Below the pieces are notes generated by a model. That model worked only from the letters and a program-made list of their open reading frames with translations, did no database searches and was not told the DNA's origin. DNA of 64,000 bases, taken from an uncultured Muribaculaceae bacterium (GTDB lineage Bacteria > Bacteroidota > Bacteroidia > Bacteroidales > Muribaculaceae). Made by a program: the position numbers and the translations under genes. Each line of letters starts with the position of its first letter. The stretch's first letter is position 1. The DNA is taken from contig CALUMH010000011.1 in the NCBI GenBank assembly GCA_944321685.1, positions 17,217 to 81,216 of the forward strand, written 5' to 3'. Below are positions 17,228 through 25,898 of this stretch, in pieces.

Positions 17228-19423
17228 ATGAAATTGAAGAGTTTATTTGTGAGTGCAGCTATTGCCGCTTCCATGCCGATGATGGCATGGAACGGCAGTG
17301 TGCTGATTTCCACTCCTAACACATCGATGTTGCTCCATGCCGATGAAGGGAGCGACTTGCGGTTTGCCTATTACGGTGAACGTATCGACGAGAGTGAAAT
17401 TCATCAAATTCACGATGCATGGGATGGGCTGAATCAGGCTGCGTACCCTGCATTCGGGGAGAAAGTACATGAACTTACGGCATTGCAAGTAGTTCATGCC
17501 GATGGTAATATGTCGCTCGAACTCACTGTGCAAGGTGTAGAAACGCATGACGCCGGCGATGCCGTGGAAACGGTAATCACGCTTGCCGATGACGTGTACC
17601 CCTTTACTGTGGATTTGCACTACCGTGCTTATAAAGATGTGGATGTCATAGAAAGTTGGGCCACATACAAGCATAATGAAAAGAAAGATGTGGTATTGCA
17701 ACGCTTTGATTCGTTCCAAATGCCTATAAGGCAAGGCGACGTGTGGATTTCACACCTTTACGGTTCATGGGCTGCCGAAACTTCAGTGGCCACCGAGCCG
17801 TTGCAACCGGGTATAAAGGTTATTTCCAATATCGACGGTTCGCGCAACGGTCACCTGTCGCACCCCGACGTGATGATTTCACTCGACGGCAAGCCGCAGG
17901 AAAATCAAGGCCGTGTGTATGGCGCAGTGCTTTGTTGGAGCGGCAATTTCAAGTTGCGTTTCCAAACCGAGTACCGCAATGTGCACAAGTTCTTCATCGG
18001 CATGAACGATGAGGCGTCGGAATATCGCCTGGCAAAAGGTGAAGTGTTTGAAACTCCAAAGGTGGCATTGACTTATACGGCAAAGGGCCTTAGCGGTGCA
18101 AGCCGCAATTATCATCGTTGGGCTCGCAAGCATGGCATGGTGTATGGTAGTGATAAGCCGCATGATGTGCTGCTTAACAGCTGGGAAGGCGTTTATTTCG
18201 ACGTGTTCGAGCCGAAAATGGATGAAATGATGCGTGACTTTGCTGCAATAGGCGGTGAAATGTTTGTGATGGATGACGGTTGGTTCGGCACCAAGTACAA
18301 GCGTAACAATGACAAGGGTGCGCTTGGCGACTGGATTGTGGATACCACCAAGTTGCCCAACGGCATACAGGGTCTTGTCAATACTGCCGACAAATACGGG
18401 TTGAAATTCGGTATATGGGTTGAACCCGAGGCTACCAATGTCGAGAGTGTGCTTTACGAGAAACATCCCGACTGGGCACTGAATGTGAAAGGACGCAACC
18501 AGCATTACGGGCGCGGTGGCGGCCAAATGCTGCTCGACCTGTGCAATCCCAAGGTGCAGGATTTCATCTACAATATGGTTGACACGCTGCTTACCAATTA
18601 TCCGGGCATTGCTTATATAAAGTGGGATGCCAATGTGGAACTTAAAAATTACGGGTCGTCATATCTGCCTGCCTACAAGCAGTCGCATATTTATATAGAT
18701 TACCATCGCGGACTGGTAAATGTGCTTGAACGCATTCGTGCAAAGCATCCCGATGTGGTTATCCAAGCCTGTGGTGGCGGTGGTGGACGTGTGAGCTACG
18801 GTGTAATGCCTTATTTCGACGAGTTCTGGGTAAGCGATAACACCGATGCGCTGCAACGCATCTTCATTCAGTGGGGTACATCTTATTTCTATCCTGCCAA
18901 TGCCATGGCACAACACGTGAGCGCATCGCCCAACCACCAGACGGGCCGTGTGGTTCCGCTAAAGTTCCGTTTCGATGTGGCAATGAGCGGCCGCCTGGGT
19001 ATGGAAATGCAACCCGGCAGCATGACCGACGCCGAGCGCGAATATGCAAAGAAAACCATTGGCGAGTACAAGGAGATATTGCGCCCGATAGTGCAGCAGG
19101 GTAACCTTTACAGGCTTGTATCGCCATATGATGACAAGGGTTATGCGTCGCTCATGTACACCAATGATGACGCAAGCCGTGCTATCGTGTTTGCCTACAA
19201 GATGAAGCATTTCAATAATATGCTTGTTCCGCGCCTGCGCCTTGACGGGCTTGATGCCTCGAAGACTTATGAATTCCGTGAATTGAGTGTGCCCGTTGGT
19301 GAAAATCCGTCGCACCTCAACGGCAAGCGTATAAAAGGGGCAATACTGATGAATACAGGCTTTGAAATCCCGCTCGACCGCGAATATTCAAGCCGCGTGT
19401 ATGAGCTTGTTGCAATAGATTGA
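17228..19423 (+). CDS. GH36 alpha-galactosidase (module copy 2, gene B)
   Basis: This 731-residue paralogue of the gene at 12991 has a signal peptide (MKLKSLFVSAAIAASMPMMAW) and the same domain order. GH36 motifs are FVMDDGWFG, KFGIWVEPEATNVES, YIKWDANVE (nucleophile Asp467) and FWVSDNTDALQR (acid/base Asp537). The glycine-rich ACGGGGGRV segment replaces CSSGGGRV of copy 1, a region that lines the active site in GH36, so specificity may differ. It begins 10 bp after the previous gene and is followed by a strong hairpin at 19445. Confidence 0.92.
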   Translation: MKLKSLFVSAAIAASMPMMAWNGSVLISTPNTSMLLHADEGSDLRFAYYGERIDESEIHQIHDAWDGLNQAAYPAFGEKVHELTALQVVHADGNMSLELTVQGVETHDAGDAVETVITLADDVYPFTVDLHYRAYKDVDVIESWATYKHNEKKDVVLQRFDSFQMPIRQGDVWISHLYGSWAAETSVATEPLQPGIKVISNIDGSRNGHLSHPDVMISLDGKPQENQGRVYGAVLCWSGNFKLRFQTEYRNVHKFFIGMNDEASEYRLAKGEVFETPKVALTYTAKGLSGASRNYHRWARKHGMVYGSDKPHDVLLNSWEGVYFDVFEPKMDEMMRDFAAIGGEMFVMDDGWFGTKYKRNNDKGALGDWIVDTTKLPNGIQGLVNTADKYGLKFGIWVEPEATNVESVLYEKHPDWALNVKGRNQHYGRGGGQMLLDLCNPKVQDFIYNMVDTLLTNYPGIAYIKWDANVELKNYGSSYLPAYKQSHIYIDYHRGLVNVLERIRAKHPDVVIQACGGGGGRVSYGVMPYFDEFWVSDNTDALQRIFIQWGTSYFYPANAMAQHVSASPNHQTGRVVPLKFRFDVAMSGRLGMEMQPGSMTDAEREYAKKTIGEYKEILRPIVQQGNLYRLVSPYDDKGYASLMYTNDDASRAIVFAYKMKHFNNMLVPRLRLDGLDASKTYEFRELSVPVGENPSHLNGKRIKGAILMNTGFEIPLDREYSSRVYELVAID

Positions 19424-19444
19424 TATAAAATTGTTGGATTGTCG

Positions 19445-19490
19445 AAAGAGCCTGTCGGGCTTTAAATGCTCGGCAGGCTCTTTAAAAAAT
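19445..19490 (+). terminator. Terminator-like hairpin between GH36 and GH97 genes
   Basis: aaagagcctg (19445-19454) pairs perfectly with caggctcttt (19474-19483), and aaaaaatttg follows. It is only 22 bp after the GH36 stop and 16 bp before the GH97 start, so it may partly terminate the upstream transcript or protect its 3' end. Confidence 0.75.
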
Positions 19491-19505
19491 TTGATTATAC
19501 AAAAA

Positions 19506-21464
19506 ATGAAAAATATTAAATTGGCAGTGGGTGTGCTGTCGCTGGCGTGTTTTGCAGCTATGAATGCCGCCACGCATGAATTGCAGTCGCCCGATGGGAA
19601 TATATCGATAAAATTCTCGGACGACAGTCTTAAACTTGTTTATAATGTCGATTATAAAGGCAAGGTGTTTATCGAACCGTCAAAGCTCGGGCTTAAATTG
19701 CAAGGAGCCGATGTGCTTGGGCAAAATGTGCAAATAACTGATGCCGAACTCTCGCAGGGCGTTGACAGCTACACACTGTTGCACGGTCGCTCGGGAAAGG
19801 TTGACGATGCATATAATGCATTGACGCTGGAGATGCAGGAAAACAGCCTTACCGAGCGTAAACTTGTTGTGGAGGCTCGTGCTTATAACGATGCAGTTGC
19901 ATTCCGCTACATAGTTCCCGAGCAAACTCATCTCACCGATTACAACCTTGTGGAAGAATGCACCGAATTTTGCCTTGCAAAAGATGCCACGGCATATGCA
20001 CTTGTATTGCCCAATTATAAGTCGGGCTATGAGAGCGAATATCACAAGTTGCCCGTTTCGGCTCTTGCCAACCAGGGCGGTGTGGCAAGCCATTATCTTG
20101 TGGGTATGCCGGTGTTGCTCGATATGCCCGGAGTAGGGTGGGGTGCGATTATCGAAACCGACCTTGAAGGGAATGCCGCAACTTACCTGACCAACCCCAC
20201 AGGATCGTGGATGGGACATAAATTTACCACAATTGTATCGCCAAGCCGCAGCCGTAGCGAAGTGGCCGTGGCATCTACACTTCCGCATCATTCACCGTGG
20301 CGCGTGATAATGCTTGCCGACGAGCCTGGCCGCTTCGGTGAAACCAACGTGGTTACAAGCTTGAACCCCGAGTGTCGCGTTGCCGACACATCGTGGATTT
20401 CGGCCGGGTTGTCGTCGTGGGATTGGTGGAATGGCAGCTTGAATAAAGCCGGTGAAGTGGCTTATACCACCGAGACAATGAAGTATTACGTGGACTTTGC
20501 CGCCGAAAACGGCTTTAAATACATGACCATCGATGCCGGTTGGTGCGGAGAAGACATTACCAAGTGCCGCGACAATGTGAATGTGCCCGAAGTGGTTGCT
20601 TATGCCAAGTCGAAAGGCGTGAAGGTGTTCATTTGGCTATATTCGCGCTTTGTGTGGAACCAGATGGACGAAGCTTTCCCATTGTATGAGAAATGGGGTG
20701 TTGCCGGGTTGAAAATCGACTTCATCGAGCGTAACGACCAGGCCGGTATCGACTGGTATTACCGCGTGGCCAAAAAGGCTGCCGAGCATCACTTGATGGT
20801 TGACTACCACGGCTGTACCAACCCATGGGGCTTGCAACGCACTTATCCCAATGTGGTGGGATACGAGGCAATATTGGGAATGGAACAGTCGAAAGCCGGT
20901 GGCCGAGACAACCCCGACAACCGTGTGGCGCTGGCATTCACACGCATGATACCGGGCTTGATGGACTACACGCCCGGTGGTTTCGACAATGTTACTCCCG
21001 AGGAGTTTGAACCGAACATGGTGACGCGGCCGCAGGTGATGGGTACACGTGCACAGCACTTGGCTCTGTATGTGGTATATGACTCGCCTTTCCAAATGGT
21101 GTCGGACTGGCCCGAGGCTTACAAGAATGACCGCAGCTTTGATTTTATTAAAGAGGTGCCTGCTCGTTGGGACGAGACTCGTGTGCTTAACGGCACTCCC
21201 GACACCCATATCACTGTTGCACGCCGCAACGGCAATGACTGGTGGCTCGGAGCGATTACCGGATGGGAACCGACCAGTTTCAAGTTGCCGCTCGACTTCC
21301 TTGGCGAAGGCAGTTACACGGCTGTCATTTATCGCGACACCAAGGAATCGGGTGACCAGCCCAAGCAATATGAAGTGAAGGAGATGAAAGTGACATCACG
21401 CAGTACGCTCAATATCGACATGGCTCGTGGCGGTGGCATAGCCGTCAAGTTCATCCGCCGCTGA
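19506..21464 (+). CDS. GH97 retaining-type alpha-galactosidase
   Basis: The chosen start ATG 19506 (MKNIKLAVGVLSLACFAAMNA) gives a signal peptide; an upstream in-frame ATG at 19431 would run through the hairpin. The 652-residue product has the GH97 layout: N-terminal beta-supersandwich, TIM-barrel (DAGWCGEDITKCRDN, KVFIWLYSRFVWNQMD) and C-terminal beta-domain. GH97 includes inverting members with a glutamate base and retaining members with an aspartate nucleophile in a KIDF-like motif. Here AGLKIDFIERND places Asp405 at that position, pointing to a retaining alpha-galactosidase like the characterised Bacteroides enzyme rather than a SusB-type alpha-glucosidase. Context with four clan GH-D genes supports this. 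Confidence 0.85.
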   Translation: MKNIKLAVGVLSLACFAAMNAATHELQSPDGNISIKFSDDSLKLVYNVDYKGKVFIEPSKLGLKLQGADVLGQNVQITDAELSQGVDSYTLLHGRSGKVDDAYNALTLEMQENSLTERKLVVEARAYNDAVAFRYIVPEQTHLTDYNLVEECTEFCLAKDATAYALVLPNYKSGYESEYHKLPVSALANQGGVASHYLVGMPVLLDMPGVGWGAIIETDLEGNAATYLTNPTGSWMGHKFTTIVSPSRSRSEVAVASTLPHHSPWRVIMLADEPGRFGETNVVTSLNPECRVADTSWISAGLSSWDWWNGSLNKAGEVAYTTETMKYYVDFAAENGFKYMTIDAGWCGEDITKCRDNVNVPEVVAYAKSKGVKVFIWLYSRFVWNQMDEAFPLYEKWGVAGLKIDFIERNDQAGIDWYYRVAKKAAEHHLMVDYHGCTNPWGLQRTYPNVVGYEAILGMEQSKAGGRDNPDNRVALAFTRMIPGLMDYTPGGFDNVTPEEFEPNMVTRPQVMGTRAQHLALYVVYDSPFQMVSDWPEAYKNDRSFDFIKEVPARWDETRVLNGTPDTHITVARRNGNDWWLGAITGWEPTSFKLPLDFLGEGSYTAVIYRDTKESGDQPKQYEVKEMKVTSRSTLNIDMARGGGIAVKFIRR

Positions 21465-21531
21465 TTTTTAGGGGCAAGCAATTGCTTGCGTTTATGAGAA
21501 GCGAAGGCGCGATTTAATTCAGCGCATCGGC

Positions 21532-21625
21532 ATAAAGCCAAAAAGGCATATATTTCACGAAAGGCAAAATTCACATTTGTCTTTGCGGAGGGATATATGC
21601 TTTTTGGGCTTTATTTGTTTTAATC
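21532..21625 (+). terminator. Long hairpin, probable terminator of the galactoside locus
   Basis: A 22-nt arm starting ataaagccaaaaaggcatat (21532-21553) pairs almost fully with a 22-nt arm at 21593-21614. Inner aaaggcaaa and tttgtcttt add a second stem. A T-rich run (tatttgttttaatc) follows. The stem is far longer than a typical terminator and could also be a small structured RNA. Confidence 0.65.
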
Positions 21626-21871
21626 TTGACGAATTTCGAGATGCCACCTTAAATGGAGTCAAGTGCCGATAGTTCGTCGTTGGAGCATCCCGGGTGGCGG
21701 CAGTCATTCATCCTCACCCGTTATTTTGTAATAGTTACCGGAGGTAACTGTTACCGTGGTTGCAAAGTTGACGGCCGTGTTTGGAATTCCCTATTTTATT
21801 GAGCGTTGTTTTGCCTAATATTCGTGCAGGGAGGGGCGCGGGGTCGTTGCGATTTTTTAAGTGATTATTTG

Positions 21872-21902
21872 TTTGCGGTATGAGTTTTTTTTGCGAAATT
21901 TG
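21872..21902 (+). promoter_or_regulatory. Bacteroidetes-type promoter for PPi-PFK
   Basis: A -33 TTTG (21872-21875) is separated by 19 bp from GAAATTTG (21895-21902), one mismatch from TAnnTTTG. The start codon is ~47 bp further on. Confidence 0.6.
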
Positions 21903-21949
21903 CAAAGTATAATGCAGATAATATTACAACCTATATAAATTAACGATTT

Positions 21950-23602
21950 ATGACAAAGAAGAGCGCATTGCAAAAGGCTCGTGCTGCCTACCAACCCAAG
22001 TTGCCTTCGGCACTTTGGGGTGCAGTGAGGGCCGTTGAAGGCGAACCAACACAGTCGGTAGCCGATCAGGAAGAAATCAAGGCTTTGTTCCCCAACACAT
22101 ACGGGCTGCCTGAGTTGACTTTCGAGAAAGACCCGAAGCCTGCCAAGGCTACAGCACCGTTTAACGTGGGTGTTATTTTGTCGGGCGGCCAGGCTCCCGG
22201 CGGACACAACGTCATCAGCGGATTGTTTGACGGAATTAAAGCCATAAATAAGGACAGCCGCCTGTATGGTTTCCTCATGGGGCCCGGCGGACTGGTTGAC
22301 CACCAGTATATCGAACTCACTTCGAGCATCATCGACGAGTATCGTAATACGGGCGGTTTTGATATCATAGGCTCAGGCCGTACCAAACTTGAAGAGGTTG
22401 AGCAATTCGAGAAAGGTCTTGAGATTTTGCGCGAACTCAATATCAAGGCTCTTGTAATCATTGGTGGCGATGACTCCAATACCAATGCTTGTGTGCTTGC
22501 CGAATATTACAAGGCTCACAACGCCGGTGTACAGGTTATCGGTTGCCCGAAGACCATCGACGGTGACTTGAAGAACGACATGATTGAAACTTCGTTTGGC
22601 TTCGACACTGCTACGAAGGTTTATTCGGAAGTAATTGGTAACATACAGCGCGACTGCAACTCGGCCAAGAAGTATTGGCACTTCATCAAGTTGATGGGTC
22701 GTTCGGCTTCGCACATCGCACTTGAGTGCGCTTTGCAGGTACAGCCCAACTATTGCATCATCAGCGAGGAAGTTGAGGCAAAGAACATGACTCTTGATGA
22801 CATCGTGACCAATATCGCCACTGTGGTGGCAAAACGCGCCGAGAATGGCGACAACTTTGGTACAGTGCTTATTCCTGAAGGCCTTATCGAGTTTATCCCG
22901 GCCATGAAGGCTCTTATTGCCGAACTCAACGACTTGCTGGCTCGCACTCCCGACTTTGCATCGAAGAGCGAGGATGAACAACGCAGTTTCGTGATTTCGA
23001 GCCTTAGCGCCGACAATGCCAAGATATTCGAGAGCCTGCCTAAGGGTGTTGCCCGCCAGTTGACTCTTGACCGTGACCCTCACGGCAATGTGCAGGTTTC
23101 GCTCATCGAGACCGAAAAGTTGCTTAGCGAGATGATTGGCAAGAAGTTGGCCGAATGGAAAGCCGCAGGAAAGTATGTGGGCAAGTTTGCTGCACAACAC
23201 CACTTCTTCGGTTACGAAGGACGTTGCGCCGACCCGTCGAACTTCGATGCCGACTATTGCTACGCGCTCGGCTACAATGCAGCTCAGCTCATCAACTGTG
23301 GTGCAACGGGATATATGTCGTCGGTTCGCAACCTCACCAAGCCTTCGGTTCAATGGGTTGCCGGTGGCATACCTATCACTATGATGATGAACATGGAACG
23401 CCGCAACGGCAAGATGAAGCCTGTTATCCAAAAGGCTCTTGTTGACCTTAACGGCAAGCCGTTCCAGAAGTTTGCCGAGCAACGCGACGAATGGGCATTG
23501 AACACTTGCTATATGTATCCCGGCCCGATCCAATACTTCGGTCCGGCCGAAGTGTGCGACCAGCCGTCACGCACTCTTTATTACGAACAAGGCGGAAAGT
23601 AA
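21950..23602 (+). CDS. pfp: Diphosphate-fructose-6-phosphate 1-phosphotransferase (PPi-dependent phosphofructokinase)
   Basis: The 550-residue length is that of the long PPi-PFK type. It has the N-terminal phosphate-binding segment [15 protein letters not shown], a GGDD motif (Gly172-Asp175) in place of the GGDG of ATP-dependent enzymes, PKTIDGD (200-206) with the catalytic aspartates, and a [12 protein letters not shown] block. It reversibly phosphorylates fructose 6-phosphate with pyrophosphate in glycolysis, in the cytoplasm. It is monocistronic: its own promoter lies at 21872 and a strong terminator follows at 23680. Sugars released by the neighbouring PULs would feed this step, but that is general metabolism rather than a specific link. 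Confidence 0.95.
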   Translation: MTKKSALQKARAAYQPKLPSALWGAVRAVEGEPTQSVADQEEIKALFPNTYGLPELTFEKDPKPAKATAPFNVGVILSGGQAPGGHNVISGLFDGIKAINKDSRLYGFLMGPGGLVDHQYIELTSSIIDEYRNTGGFDIIGSGRTKLEEVEQFEKGLEILRELNIKALVIIGGDDSNTNACVLAEYYKAHNAGVQVIGCPKTIDGDLKNDMIETSFGFDTATKVYSEVIGNIQRDCNSAKKYWHFIKLMGRSASHIALECALQVQPNYCIISEEVEAKNMTLDDIVTNIATVVAKRAENGDNFGTVLIPEGLIEFIPAMKALIAELNDLLARTPDFASKSEDEQRSFVISSLSADNAKIFESLPKGVARQLTLDRDPHGNVQVSLIETEKLLSEMIGKKLAEWKAAGKYVGKFAAQHHFFGYEGRCADPSNFDADYCYALGYNAAQLINCGATGYMSSVRNLTKPSVQWVAGGIPITMMMNMERRNGKMKPVIQKALVDLNGKPFQKFAEQRDEWALNTCYMYPGPIQYFGPAEVCDQPSRTLYYEQGGK

Positions 23603-23679
23603 TAATCCCGGCAACTTTCCCAATGAAGGGAACAGTTTTGTTGCGGGTTTGATGATATAACCTAAATCTCAGCTTGCAG

Positions 23680-23725
23680 AGCCTCACCGGCAACCGGCCT
23701 ATCGGTTGCGCGGTGAGGCTTTTTG
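23680..23725 (+). terminator. Rho-independent terminator after pfp
   Basis: agcctcaccg (23680-23689) pairs with cggtgaggct (23711-23720), with an inner caaccg/cggttg stem, followed by ttttgc. It lies in the 312-bp gap before the iron-sulfur scaffold gene. The remainder of that gap holds only the promoter at 23786 and a ~98-nt leader. Confidence 0.9.
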
Positions 23726-23785
23726 CTTGTTGTGCGCCTTTGTGCGGCAGTGTGCATAAAAAGTATTAAAAAATACTTGTTAAAT

Positions 23786-23816
23786 GTTGCTGATTGCTGT
23801 TTTTTGAGTAACTTCG
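23786..23816 (+). promoter_or_regulatory. Candidate promoter for the IscU-like/GGGtGRT operon
   Basis: GTTG (23786-23789), a 19-bp spacer, then TAACTTCG (23809-23816), one mismatch from TAnnTTTG. A leader of about 90-100 nt would precede the start at 23915. Confidence 0.5.
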
Positions 23817-23914
23817 CAACAGGGTATGCAAGGTGCAAAAAGAGCCTTGTCATGCAATTTGTTTTTTGGAAAGTTTGTTTTATTATACACTCACAGATTA
23901 AATATTTAACTATT

Positions 23915-24607
23915 ATGGTTTATTCACAGGAAGTACAACACATGTGCTGTGTAAAAAAGGGCGCTAACCACCCCTCTGCCCCCATACCGGAGGAAGGAAA
24001 ATGGGTTAGGTCGAAAGAAATCAAAGACATTTCGGGATTGACCCACGGTATCGGTTGGTGCGCTCCGCAACAAGGTGCTTGCAAGCTCACGCTCAACATC
24101 AAGGAAGGTATCATCCAAGAGGCATTGGTTGAAACCATCGGTTGCTCGGGCATGACGCACTCTGCTGCCATGGCATCGGAAATTCTCCCCGGCAAGACTG
24201 TGCTTGAGGCTTTGAACACCGACCTTGTGTGCGATGCCATCAACACTGCAATGCGTGAACTGTTCCTGCAAATCGCTTACGGCCGTTCGCAATCGGCTTT
24301 CTCGGAAGGCGGTCTTGTTGTAGGTGCTTCGCTCGAAGACCTTGGCAAGGGCTTGCGCAGCCAGGTAGGTACCATGTTTGGTACTTTGGCCAAGGGTCCT
24401 CGTTACCTCGAAATGGCCGAAGGCTACTGCACCCGTATGGCTCTTGATGAGGACAATCAGGTAATTGGTTACGAATTCTTGCACCTTGGCAAGTTCACCG
24501 ATGCCTTGAAGAATGGTGCTACTCCCGAAGAGGCACTTGAGAAAGCTAAAGGTCACTACGGACGTTTCGAAGAGGCCGCTAAATATATTGACCCACGTAA
24601 AGAATAA
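23915..24607 (+). CDS. IscU/NifU-like iron-sulfur cluster scaffold protein
   Basis: The start chosen is ATG 23915 (MVYSQEVQHMCC), giving 230 residues; the open frame continues upstream through non-coding-like sequence. Conserved cysteines sit at 11-12, 49, 56 and 77 within HMCCVKKG, GWCAPQQGACKLTL and TIGCSGMTHSAA, a pattern like the scaffold cysteines of the IscU/NifU N-terminal fold but in a longer, divergent protein. It probably binds an iron-sulfur cluster in the cytoplasm. The next gene, a GGGtGRT-family protein, begins 16 bp later, and this pairing recurs in Bacteroidales. No iscS or other isc/suf genes are adjacent, so it may be a dedicated rather than a housekeeping scaffold. Confidence 0.75.
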   Translation: MVYSQEVQHMCCVKKGANHPSAPIPEEGKWVRSKEIKDISGLTHGIGWCAPQQGACKLTLNIKEGIIQEALVETIGCSGMTHSAAMASEILPGKTVLEALNTDLVCDAINTAMRELFLQIAYGRSQSAFSEGGLVVGASLEDLGKGLRSQVGTMFGTLAKGPRYLEMAEGYCTRMALDEDNQVIGYEFLHLGKFTDALKNGATPEEALEKAKGHYGRFEEAAKYIDPRKE

Positions 24608-24616
24608 GAGGAGGAA
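24608..24616 (+). promoter_or_regulatory. Strong Shine-Dalgarno before the GGGtGRT gene
   Basis: gaggagga ends about 8 bp before ATG 24624. Most genes in this window lack any such motif, as expected for Bacteroidetes. It fixes the start of the downstream gene and suggests high translation. Confidence 0.7.
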
Positions 24617-24623
24617 ACAGACT

Positions 24624-25634
24624 ATGTTAAGAGAAGTAAAATTTGAATCACAAGACCGTCGTATCAAGCAGATTCTTGCTGCTCTCAACGAAAACGGTAT
24701 CAAAGATATAGAAGAAGCCAACAAGATTTGCGAAGAGGCCGGTATCGACCCTTACAAGACTTGTGAGGAAACTCAACCCATCTGCTTCGAAAATGCAAAG
24801 TGGGCCTATGTTGTAGGTGCAGCCATCGCATTGAAGAAGGGTTGCAAGAATGCTGCCGACGCTGCCGAGGCTATCGGTATCGGTCTGCAATCGTTCTGTA
24901 TTCCAGGCTCTGTGGCCGATGATCGCAAGGTGGGTCTTGGTCACGGTAATCTTGCCGCACGCCTCCTCCGCGAAGAAACCAAGTGCTTCGCTTTCTTGGC
25001 CGGTCACGAATCGTTTGCCGCAGCCGAAGGCGCTATCAAGATTGCAGCTAAGGCCGACAAGGTTCGCAAGGAACCGTTACGCGTTATTCTTAACGGCCTT
25101 GGCAAGGATGCAGCCCAAATTATTTCGCGTATCAACGGCTTTACCTACGTTCGCACCCAGTTCGACTATTTCACTGGCGAATTGAATGTAATCGAGGAAA
25201 TACCATACTCGAAGGGACCTCGTGCAAAGGTAAAATGCTATGGTGCCGACGACGTGCGCGAAGGTGTTGCAGTGATGTGGAAAGAGGGTGTTGATGTATC
25301 AATCACAGGTAACTCGACCAACCCGACTCGTTTCCAACACCCGGTTGCAGGCACTTACAAGAAAGAACGTGTGCTTGCCGGTAAGCCCTATTTCTCGGTG
25401 GCTTCAGGTGGTGGTACAGGTCGTACATTGCACCCCGACAACATGGCAGCCGGTCCTGCATCATATGGTATGACCGACACTATGGGTCGTATGCACAGCG
25501 ACGCTCAGTTTGCAGGTTCTTCATCGGTTCCGGCACACGTTGAAATGATGGGCTTCCTCGGTATTGGTAACAACCCGATGGTAGGTTGTACCGTGGCTGT
25601 AGCCGTTGACGTTGCAACTGCCCTTAACAAGTAA
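24624..25634 (+). CDS. GGGtGRT-family protein of unknown function
   Basis: The start is set by the purine-rich site just upstream (MLREVKFESQDRR). The 336-residue protein contains the signature GGGTGRT at residues 262-268 within FSVASGGGTGRTLHPDN, which names the uncharacterised GGGtGRT family. Other features are an N-terminal helical part with two cysteines (KICEEAGIDPYKTCEETQPIC) and a glycine-rich C-terminus (GMTDTMGRMHSDAQFAGSSS). No signal peptide is present, so it is cytoplasmic. It is translationally close to an IscU-like gene and followed by a strong terminator, so the two form a two-gene operon. The family's reaction is not known; a role with an iron-sulfur cluster is inferred only from the neighbour. 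Confidence 0.85.
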   Translation: MLREVKFESQDRRIKQILAALNENGIKDIEEANKICEEAGIDPYKTCEETQPICFENAKWAYVVGAAIALKKGCKNAADAAEAIGIGLQSFCIPGSVADDRKVGLGHGNLAARLLREETKCFAFLAGHESFAAAEGAIKIAAKADKVRKEPLRVILNGLGKDAAQIISRINGFTYVRTQFDYFTGELNVIEEIPYSKGPRAKVKCYGADDVREGVAVMWKEGVDVSITGNSTNPTRFQHPVAGTYKKERVLAGKPYFSVASGGGTGRTLHPDNMAAGPASYGMTDTMGRMHSDAQFAGSSSVPAHVEMMGFLGIGNNPMVGCTVAVAVDVATALNK

Positions 25635-25657
25635 GCAAGATTATATAGTTTACGCAT

Positions 25658-25697
25658 AAAAGTCTCCTGCATCCAACTGTGGTGCAGGAGACTTTTT
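25658..25697 (+). terminator. Rho-independent terminator after the GGGtGRT gene
   Basis: A perfect 14-bp stem, aaaagtctcctgca (25658-25671) with its complement at 25683-25696, ends in a T-run. Confidence 0.95.
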
Positions 25698-25867
25698 ATG
25701 TATATTTTGTGTGCGGTGTGGTGTACATCGGAACTCTCAGTTTATGGCAAAAAAAAGGTACAAGGCGAGCGCAATTTGTCACACCCTTATTGTCGAGGTG
25801 CAGCATATGTTTTGGAAAGTTATCGAAAAGATTTGCACATTTGAAATATCGAATGGCGAATTTTTGT

Positions 25868-25875
25868 TATTTTTG
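25868..25875 (+). promoter_or_regulatory. -7 promoter box for the CBM48-esterase gene
   Basis: TATTTTTG matches TAnnTTTG and lies ~24 bp before the start codon. A TTTG upstream (25840-25843) is spaced 24 bp, a little long. Confidence 0.45.
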
Positions 25876-25898
25876 TTTGTCCTAATAATATCATTAAT

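Larger units (their letters stand above)
21465..21949. other. Non-coding gap between the galactoside locus and PPi-PFK
   Basis: The 485-bp gap holds a long hairpin at 21532-21614 near the end of the upstream operon and a promoter at 21872-21902. Between them (about 21620-21860) there is no convincing ORF or RNA. Confidence 0.7.

Noticed and set aside
22373..23533. 386-residue open frame on the minus strand
   Set aside because: Antisense to pfp with no recognisable domain; the long frame reflects codon bias of the real gene.
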